Shown here: positions 57,124 to 64,000 of the stretch, piece after piece
Numbering within the stretch: the stretch's first letter is position 1
Layout of the letters: the number at the start of each line of letters is the position of its first letter
Source: Axinella damicornis
Lineage: Eukaryota; Porifera; Demospongiae; Axinellida; Axinellidae
Direction of reading: 5' to 3'
Assembly (NCBI GenBank): GCA_963931865.1
Contig: OZ007508.1
Location: 16,851,104 to 16,915,103 of the forward strand
DNA: 64,000 nt
Notes under the pieces: generated by a model
The model's database searches: none
The model's input: only the letters and a program-made list of their open reading frames with translations
Told to the model about the DNA's origin: nothing
Made by a program: the position numbers and the translations under genes

Positions 57124-57207
57124 CTGGGACAACAGAGAACAAAAGTGATCATGAATCATACACACAATTATGTATTGCACAACACACATATCTGCCATCT
57201 GACCTAC

Positions 57208-57240
57208 CGGTTTGCTCCACTCCTCCAGGCGAGAGACCGA
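57208..57240 (-). CDS. Micro-exon SVSRLEEWSKP, copy 2
   Basis: Partner of 19,434-19,466; the LEEWSKP half is unchanged. Confidence 0.4.
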
Positions 57241-57554
57241 CTGTGGTAATCATTGAGGGGAGGGAGGAAGGTAGAGACAGACATAAATCACATGTACATG
57301 TACACAACAACAAACACAGCCAGCAGAGGAGGTGGTGATGATCACAGACATACAGTCTGGCTGACTCATCATTGAAATATCAAATCTGGCAAAATCTGGC
57401 ACACACAAATGATAGCCTCATTCCCAGACTATTCCCACTTCTAGTTTTGGATCACTTGCAGTATGCAAAGTGGATAGGTGGGAATGGCCTGGGAATGAGG
57501 CCACACAATCGATACATGAACCAACCCAGATACCCATACCGAACCACTGAGGTG

Positions 57555-58157
57555 TCCCTGAAATTTAAGCCCCATTGACGTCTATATATAGACATATTTA
57601 GACCCTATGCACTTGTAGGGCTTCTCGTGAGTCCAAAAAGAGACCAAAAAGGCTTCAGAGGGCCTAAGGACAACTTTGAGGGATGAACCCAAAAATTTGG
57701 TCAGATTTCGGCACGCACCCCCCACTAAACGTAGAAGCAGGGTAGTATCGAGGGCGGCAGACCCCACTTCACATGTCGTGGGTGTTTTTTGATTTTAATG
57801 AGATTCATCGACCCGAGGATTCTGATTTTAAATATTCATAGACCTCACCCAGGGCCTCAAGAAAACATGCAAATTGGTGGTGTAAGGTGTGCCATCAGTC
57901 AGATCTGGCCCAAGTTTACGGAAATGCTGGGCGAAAATCCAACTGACATCCACCTTTGACCTCCGATTGCTGGGCTTGTGGGGGTCATGAATATCATTAA
58001 CGGTATCGCCAGAGGGGTCTCTCCATGTGTGCAGGCCCCACCAAGTTTGGCCACTGAGGAGCGAATGCTGTGGGAGAGGAGTACCTACGAAAGTGGTGTG
58101 CGCTGAATGCATGAAAATGTGTTGTCTTGGTGGGAAGAATTCGGTGGTTAAAGGGTT
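57555..58157 (-). mobile_element. Copy-2-only insertion with 128-codon frame
   Basis: Inserted in 'gtgtccctgaaa/catgacacac', which is uninterrupted in copy 1 (about 19,882). The ends read TTTAAGCCCC and GGGTTAAA, possibly a TTAA-type pair. The minus strand is open from 58,214 to 57,828 and reads FNPLTTEFFPPRQHIFMHSA onward without stops, then VDVSWIFAQHFRKLGPDL. Its function is unknown; it may be a transposon-encoded peptide or a captured fragment. Confidence 0.5.
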
Positions 58158-58454
58158 AAACATGACACACACAAACAGTACATGTGCCCTCTTAGGAGTG
58201 CATGAGCCATCCAAATACCACTTACTCAGGTGATGAAGACACTTAGTCTCATGTAGCCAGACTTTTAGCGTGCTACAAGGGATGATGGGCTGGTTATCGT
58301 TGAGACTAGGACACAGTTGAATGTACTGTTAGGCTACGTACATGTACATTGTATATATGTGTCAAATTGCTCACAATCAAAAATTGACTGGCTAGTTGCT
58401 ATATGTCAAAATACGTACGTGGCTCAAATTATAAACAGAGACCAAAACAATGAT

Positions 58455-58532
58455 TAGCCTCGTTCCCAGGCTCCCCCCTACACAGTAACGAAAGGTTTTC
58501 ATCACTGCACAGGGGGAGCCTGGGAATGAAGC
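58455..58532. mobile_element. TAGCCTCG palindrome, copy 2
   Basis: Intact partner of 20,164-20,234: TAGCCTCGTTCCCAGGCTCC... with inverted end 'ggagcctgggaatgaagc'. Confidence 0.8.
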
Positions 58533-58931
58533 AATTACTGTACCCAGTAGAAAATCAGCATTCACAAGCAATCTATGCACTCCAACACTCTCACAACAGC
58601 TGCTTCCCATACATATGAGATGGTTCAAACACCATTTCCTCTCTATTTTCCATCCTAATTCCAGCGGTCTGAACAGCATACAGTCTTTCTCTACCAAACT
58701 AAAAGCTGAGTTCATCCTCGTGTGCATGTTCATCCACTGATAACGTACTGACAACACACTGCCCACGCAGGGAGACAATGGCCTCACGAAACAAGCCTTT
58801 CTAGGGTATGAACGATTTCCCTCTGCACAGCACCACAAACTGAAATTCATATGCAGAAGTAGCTCCTGGATATTTGGTCCAGGTAAGCCTAGGCCTGGCC
58901 TGTCACACGTAGCTAGAGTGATGACATTCAC

Positions 58932-59036
58932 ATCCTGCAGGCCCATTCCCATACTGCTCCCTAGGCATAATAATGGCTAGGATGACATCATCTTCCAGCC
59001 ATGATTGGGATTGAGTGAGAATCTTCCCTTCGGCAC
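58932..59036 (-). CDS. Exon candidate with SWLEDDVILAIIMPREQYG, copy 2
   Basis: Partner of 21,556-21,660, same length, frame and splice sites. Confidence 0.33.
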
Positions 59037-59846
59037 CTGAAATGTTAAGTTCTTTAATCCGGAAGGAAACGGAGGGCTACTCTACGTAGTTATTCATGAT
59101 CACGTACCTGGTACTATACAGAGTCCTCTATGCAGAACTGCACTCATACAATTGCCTGGCCATCAATCCAGGGAATTTGTGGTGCGGGATACCAATTTGG
59201 TCTCCCAGAAATTGCTGGACCAAAAACCCCATCACAGATCATTTCTCTGTGTGCTCATACTGTAAACAATGAGTGAGCGTGTGCTTATGTGGAGCAGGTC
59301 ACACCTATTTCAGGTGATTGCTCAAGCAGGCCGTTTTTCCCTTGCCCTCGAGATTGAGGCAACAGGTCTACAGGTTACACTAAGAGGTCACTCCATAAAC
59401 TTCCTATTTCCCATCCATCACCCACATCAGCCAAGCTGGAGGCAGGACTGCATGTCCCCATTCCTATACTGACATCACACACGTCAGTTCACTTCCGCTA
59501 TACAACCATGCCATTCATGCTGTCGACCTCGTAACTGCTGAACAACTCTGCTGTCATAGATTAGCTCTACCATATCACATTACCATTTCCAGAAACTTTA
59601 GTCCAGAAGACTCATCGCACAAGGTACTAAGCAACAAAACTGACAGTCACAATTTCTTGACTAGGTTGCAGCTGTGACGTAGTACAGTGCTATGGGAGTG
59701 GTACAACCTTTTTTCCTAGCGGCTGAGTAGCTAAACTATTTTTAAAGTTTTCTTCACTGTACTGTTATTGTGTACTGCAGTGACTATCTTTGTGCACTTT
59801 GGGTCACCAAATGACACTAGTATTATATGCTAATAATGACTACCCA

Positions 59847-60764
59847 TTAACCCCTTTACCAACAAATGACGCCATATGCCGTCATGAAACTTTCAGCTTC
59901 ATGATGTCACATCCGGCAATGTCCTTGGGACATATAGGTTCTGCATGAGCAGAAAGGGCGGGACAGGGGGAGGTGGATGGGTGCACCCAAAGAGTGCAAA
60001 CAGCTTTGCTGCATCTGGGCTAAGCCATGAATAGCCCTTGGTTAGAGCCAGGTGGGCCTTAGGTTTTAAGCACAAAATGTGCCTAGAAAACAGTGCTCTC
60101 ACATTGTAGAGCCTCAAATTCCAGTGTTCAAGGCTGATTTTTCAGCTAGAGCGAGTTACGTACCATTGCTCGAGCATCTTGATCGCATACTCGTTAATGA
60201 GTGGGCGTGGTTAGACTGATGAATGTGGAAAGCATGGCTGCGTGTATATAGTCTCAGTCCCAGACCCAAACCAACCCCAGCACGGATCAGCGATCCGCGC
60301 TGGGGTTGGTTTGGGTCTGGGGCCGAGACTAGGCTGCGTGTAGTTCTGTGTAAAGCATGAAAAGTGATGGGAACTTTATCTAGGTAAATAACATGCTATA
60401 GACCCGTTGCAGTTACGTACGTCACATTTTCCGTGGAATTTCTGTATACTATCCAGAAGCCGCCATCTTGGTGTACCGAAATAGATTGGCTTTATATGCA
60501 GTATTGATGAAAACGTGTCCTGCGTCACTGGTAAGCGTTTATATTAGCCTATGTAGCAATCACATTTCGTCCGATTCAACACATACTAGAAGCATTGTTG
60601 GTGCATGATTGTGTTTTTACCAAGATCACCATAGAAGCTGCTATCTTCAAAAATGCTAAATAGCCGCCATGTTGGTGTCGTTTTCCGTATTCTCGAATTG
60701 ATGACGCCAGCTGCAACGGGTCTATAAAACTGACCTCCAAAGTCTACGGTTGGTGAAGGGTTAA
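59847..60764. mobile_element. TTAA-flanked element, copy 2 state
   Basis: Outer element with TTAA at 59,847 and 60,761 and only the TATAGACCCGTTGCAGT element inside (60,397-60,726). It lacks the two further insertions seen in copy 1 and so shows the earlier configuration. Confidence 0.82.
60248..60333. mobile_element. TAGTCTC hairpin, copy 2 only
   Basis: About 86 bases: TAGTCTCAGTCCCAGACCCA..., short loop, inverted end ...GGGGCCGAGACTA. Flanked by GCTGCGTGTA on both sides. Copy 1 has a single such site (about 22,598). Confidence 0.88.
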
Positions 60765-61390
60765 AGTGTTCAAGTTCAATATTTCTTGACCACCACCTGC
60801 ACCGGCACCTTGGCCTTGTACACTAAATATTACTATCCTTGGCCTGACCCCTTTGAAGTACTGGCACGTGTGGTAAGCGTGTGGTAAGATCAGGGCAGCT
60901 AAGAAGAGCTTTAGCTACCATGGCTACCAGATGGGAAGCCATTCCGTCTCCCTCAACCTCCCGCCTGCCCGCCCCGCCCTCCCAGGAAACGAAACACAAA
61001 AGAGTCTGGGAACCAAACTACTTACTATAACTTATGGCCGCATTAATATGCTACATGCAGTTCTTACATATAAAAACTTGGGCGCCGCTCTAGACTCGGC
61101 AGATCCGCCAGGACCATGATCAGGGCGTTTCCCACCGCTCGTAGCCATCTTGATGTACCGTACCGCCAACAAGCAGCCCCTCCCCTATCACGTGATGAGG
61201 ACGTCCTCATGCCATGCGCTATGCGTGCGCGTTCGACGTTCGACGTTCGGGGTCTGGGAACGAGACTACTGTACAATGTATACAGACCAAAGGACACAAT
61301 AAATCTATGGCCAGTACATTAATAGTAAAAGTGCAAGCAAACAATAATATTTGTAACACCAGAAAAATTAAACTAAGGTTCGTGAACAAA

Positions 61391-61496
61391 CTAGCAATTG
61401 CATCCGTCCTGCTTTTGTTCTCTTGGTTGCTTGCGATCTTGTGGAGTGACAGTGGATTTTAACTGTACACCGGTGTCTGCTGCGTTCAGGTCGACA
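61391..61496 (-). CDS. RAB14: Rab14-like last exon, copy 2
   Basis: Partner of 24,706-24,811; ends KQDGCNC and TAG, intact prenylation motif. Confidence 0.85.
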
Positions 61497-61635
61497 CTGG
61501 AAACAAGAGGGTGAGACACAGTTAAAGTCAACTGCATGCACACACTTCAAAGTGGACAGTGTGCAAGCACAGAATAGTGCAGTTCTGCACATGCTCTATG
61601 TATGACGTATGCGTGTCAGCTCTGCAGTGACTTAC

Positions 61636-61704
61636 TTCCCATCCTGAATATTCTGGTAAATCTTCTTAGCTGTCTCGATGAAGACATCTTCAACATTATC
61701 TCCG
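61636..61704 (-). CDS. RAB14: Rab14-like exon [19 protein letters not shown], copy 2
   Basis: Partner of 25,026-25,094 with one Leu to Val change. Upstream, the next exon expected (LLFMEASAKT) is missing because the alignment to copy 1 ends at about 62,105. Confidence 0.85.
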
Positions 61705-61756
61705 CTGAGGGAGGAACAAGAATCAAGATAGAATGTAAACATTGATGTGGTCCACC

Positions 61757-62077
61757 TATAGACCTAGCTGTTTGCAGCTGACGTCATCATTTCGAGAATA
61801 CGGGCGGGTGCACCAACACGGCGGATATTTTGCATTTTTGGAGATAGCAGCTTCTATGGCGATCTCGGCAAATGCAATCGCGCACCAACAATGCTTCTAG
61901 TATGCGTTGAAATGTGATTGGTATGTAGCTAGGCTAGTAAAGCTATACAAACGCTTACTACACGTTTGGATCAATACTGCATATGAAGCCAGTGTATTTT
62001 GATACACCAAGATGGCGGCTTCCGGATAGTATACGGAAATGCCACGGATAACGTGACGTCAGTGCAACAGGTCTGTA
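61757..62077. mobile_element. TIR element in Rab14 intron, copy 2
   Basis: Partner of 25,149-25,466. Confidence 0.8.
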
Positions 62078-62202
62078 GCTTGGCCCTTTCACCGGGCATA
62101 TTTAGCAGTACATAATGTCCTACCCAACAAACTGCATCCGATACCAAAGATGTAATTACTCATCTGCTCACTCAATTTTAACTTCAGTTTCAACCTATAC
62201 TA

Positions 62203-62749
62203 AATGATTTATCAAATCACCTCCCTGATAGCTTAATTAAGAGCTCCACTCTCTCCTTACAAACAGCCTGGAATGGTTTCGACCCTCATTTATCTAGTGG
62301 TGGGTCATCATCAGCACCGCTCTGGTGGAAAGTGGCAACTGCAAGGTCTTTTATACTCAACAGGGGCATTGTGACAGACATAATTAGCTTCATTCCCAGG
62401 CCCACACCCAGCTTTTCATCACTTCCCAGGCCCCGCCCAACTTCCCATCACTTCCCAGGCCCCACCCAGCTTCCTGTCGCTTGCAGTACGGTACTGCAAG
62501 CGACGAAAAGCTGGGTGTGGGACGGGAATGAGGCTACGACAATGCCTGCCACACCCCTGGAGCCAGGATGGTGCACAGTGCCATCTATCAAGGCTATAAA
62601 GCTGAGTTCACAGTTGCCACTTCTAGAGCGGAGCCTGCTGACAGTGAACTATCGCTATGTAAATGAGGGTCAAAACAGTCCAGCAGTGTGTAGGAACAGA
62701 GAGTGGAATTCTTAATTGAGGTTTTGGGGAGGTGATTCGATAAATCATT
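62203..62749. mobile_element. TIR element AATGATTTATCAAATCACC
   Basis: Imperfect TIRs of about 60 bases (AATGATTTATCAAATCACCT and inverted ...AGGTGATTCGATAAATCATT). A TAGCCTC-type palindrome with three 'ccaggcccc.cccagctt' subunits is nested at about 62,386-62,536. It lies where copy 2 departs from copy 1. Confidence 0.8.
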
Positions 62750-63222
62750 CTGGCTTACTGTAGGGATGGGACATAATATATCATCAGGACATTAAGAGCC
62801 CACGATAATCGTATCGAGGTGATTCTTATAGTTATATCGTTTTCAGCTTCTTTTAGGCATACAGTAGCTGGAATTTAGACGGCACTAACATTATGGTTTC
62901 TGTCTGTTACTGGACGTGATTATGTGATGATCGTGATTGCTAAAGCAATGCATCCTGCCCCTCCTACTGGCACCCCCTAAGCCTTTCCAACTACCATAGC
63001 CGCTTGTTATTAGGCGAGCTCATTTATAGGTGCATATATCTACTCTTTATTAAGCGCTGAAGTCTTTCTCTGGAAACTCTGCCATACCAACCATGGAACT
63101 GTGCAGACTGGCAGACTGTGCTGCACTGGCTGTTAGGAGGCAACTGGAGGAGGGCGTGGAGGTGGGGGTAGTATAGGTGGAGCTTCACCGACACGACAAC
63201 TTTTGCTGATCGTATATATACT
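62750..63222. other. No gene seen
   Basis: Contains a decayed 'gcttgttattaggcg' element fragment (about 62,996-63,070). No exon recognised. Confidence 0.4.
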
Positions 63223-63606
63223 TAGCCTCGTTCCCAAGCTCCTCCATAATAAATCTGGGGTGGTGACTGGGAAAGAGGCTATTTACTGCCGAACATTACA
63301 CATTAAGTTTTACTTCTTGAGTTACCGTAGTCACGCGTTATTAGGCGTATGTGCCTATAACTCCACAGGAAGGAAATATGCGCCTATAAGCGAGGTGCGC
63401 CTAATAACGAAAATGATATTCCTCGAATAGGAAGTGCGCTTCAATTAGAATTATAGCTGTCCACTCCGTACGATCGAAAATGGCAGAGTTTCTGGAAGAA
63501 GACTGCAGCGCTTAACAGCGCTTACCTGGGACGAGAGTTGAACCTGCGCCTAACAGCGAATATGCGCCTATAAGTGAGCTGCGCCTAATAACGTGCGACT
63601 ATGGTA
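63223..63606. mobile_element. TAGCCTCG palindrome and GCGCCTATAA MITE
   Basis: A TAGCCTCGTTCCCAAGC palindrome at about 63,224-63,282. The MITE TACCGTAGTCACGCGTTATT...AATAACGTGCGACTATGGTA at 63,323-63,606 has an internal partial duplication of its right part (about 63,370-63,412). Confidence 0.8.
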
Positions 63607-63644
63607 TGTAGACACTACTACACTCTGTGCATATGAGGACTTAC

Positions 63645-63698
63645 ACTTCTTCTCAGTGAACTGATGGAGCAGGCAGGACTTGCCCACGCCCATGTCAC
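63645..63698 (-). CDS. RAB14: Rab14-like P-loop exon
   Basis: 54 bases, acceptor 'tgttcctctgtgcag', donor AAGAAGT/GTAAGTC. It encodes GDMGVGKSCLLHQFTEKK, containing the G1 P-loop GxxxxGKS of Rab GTPases, identical to vertebrate Rab14 as I know it. The donor phase (1) fits the acceptor of the switch I exon, which is present only in copy 1. The next downstream exon found in copy 2 is the C-terminal pair at 61.7 kb, so six or so exons' worth of sequence is missing between. Confidence 0.88.
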
Positions 63699-63785
63699 CT
63701 GCACAGAGGAACAATGTGATCAAAAACAAAGTCCCCAAAAGACAGGAAATGGTATCACCACAAAATTGGAATGGAACCATATGTA

Positions 63786-63888
63786 AGTTATTAACCGAGC
63801 TCGAGTGGTCTACGCGTATTTAGATCCCGAGCGCGCGCAGCGCGCGAGGGATCTAATCGCGTAGACCACGAGAGCGAGGTTGATAACT
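63786..63888. mobile_element. Hairpin element GTTATTAACCGAGCTCGAG
   Basis: Inverted arms 'gtggtctacgcg..ttagatccc' and 'gggatctaatcgcgtagaccac' around a CpG core gcgcgcgcagcgcgcg. Related 'gggatttagatccc' text occurs near 46,108. Confidence 0.75.
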
Positions 63889-63904
63889 GATTTAGACCAT
63901 TAGC

Positions 63905-64000
63905 GTCAATTACAGTCAATTTCTTTCCAGTGACGTCAGAAAAGCGTCAATCATAGTCAGAAAAGCATCAATTATAGTCAATTTCTTTCCGGCGACGTCA
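63905..64000. repeat. Short tandem repeat at window end
   Basis: 'gtcaattatagtcaatttctttcc.g.gacgtcagaaaa' units repeat imperfectly two to three times and run off the window. Confidence 0.6.

Larger units (their letters stand above)
40021..62105. repeat. Copy 2 of the duplicated block
   Basis: Direct-orientation partner of 1 to about 25,500. Segments found only here include 45,024-45,063 (telomere-like), about 45,550-46,180, 50,759-51,338, about 53,075-54,000, 54,366-54,473, about 57,555-58,157, about 59,475-59,755 and 60,248-60,333. Introns and intergenic DNA are as well conserved as exons, so the similarity comes from recent common origin and not from selection. After about 62,105 the sequence no longer follows copy 1. 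Confidence 0.93.

Noticed and set aside
58392..58952. 186-codon minus-strand frame as a gene
   Set aside because: Spans a TAGCCTCG palindrome and a deletion junction unique to copy 2; the splice-bordered exon at 58,932-59,036 uses another frame.
1..64000. tRNA and rRNA genes
   Set aside because: No A/B-box cloverleaf or conserved rRNA core was recognised on reading; a covariance-model scan would be the decisive test.

Overview
The window looks like nuclear DNA of an invertebrate animal, most probably a marine sponge. Coding sequence is sparse, exons are short with GT/AG-type borders, introns are long, and about every kilobase there is a small inverted-repeat transposon. The sponge assignment is inference: it rests on the P-loop GTPase/COR-like/Death-domain gene, an architecture I know from sponges and corals, and on the density of small TIR elements. 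No bacterial operon, rRNA, tRNA or CRISPR array was recognised.

Layout. (1) 1 to about 25,500 and 40,021 to about 62,105 are two copies of one block in the same orientation, offset 40,020 bases at the left edge. Between indels they are nearly identical, introns included. They differ by many insertions and deletions of 0.1 to 1.3 kb, several of which are transposons with clean empty sites in the other copy. This is either a tandem segmental duplication or two haplotypes joined end to end by the assembler. (2) About 25,500 to 40,020 is present once. It holds the middle exons of a Rab14-like gene and the main gene of the window. (3) 62,105 to 64,000 leaves the alignment and carries the P-loop exon of a Rab14-like gene.

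Genes. On the minus strand, 36,917 to 32,780 encodes at least five phase-1 exons of a large protein: Roc-like GTPase, COR-like region, linker, Death domain, Pro/Gln-rich tail. Rab14-like exons lie at 24,706-27,433 (copy 1) and 61,391-61,704 plus 63,645-63,698 (copy 2). Neither copy is complete here: copy 1 has frameshifts and a damaged guanine-specificity motif, copy 2 lacks the middle exons. A minus-strand string of very short, mostly phase-0 exons (21 to 99 bases, several coiled-coil-like) runs through 3.2-19.5 kb and again through 42.5-57.3 kb. I do not recognise this gene. A few plus-strand exon candidates (7,010; 10,986; 11,450 and partners) may belong to a small membrane protein.

Mobile DNA. 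At least five kinds of small TIR element recur: palindromes ending TAGCCTCG or TAGTCTCG with about 9-base target duplications; TACCGTA-type elements, two subfamilies of which carry HIRAN-like coding remnants; TTAA-flanked (piggyBac-like) elements; a THAP-domain remnant in a TIR element; and a TA-flanked mariner-like element. One site, 22,212-24,190, holds four of them nested or abutting, and the other copy preserves the earlier state.
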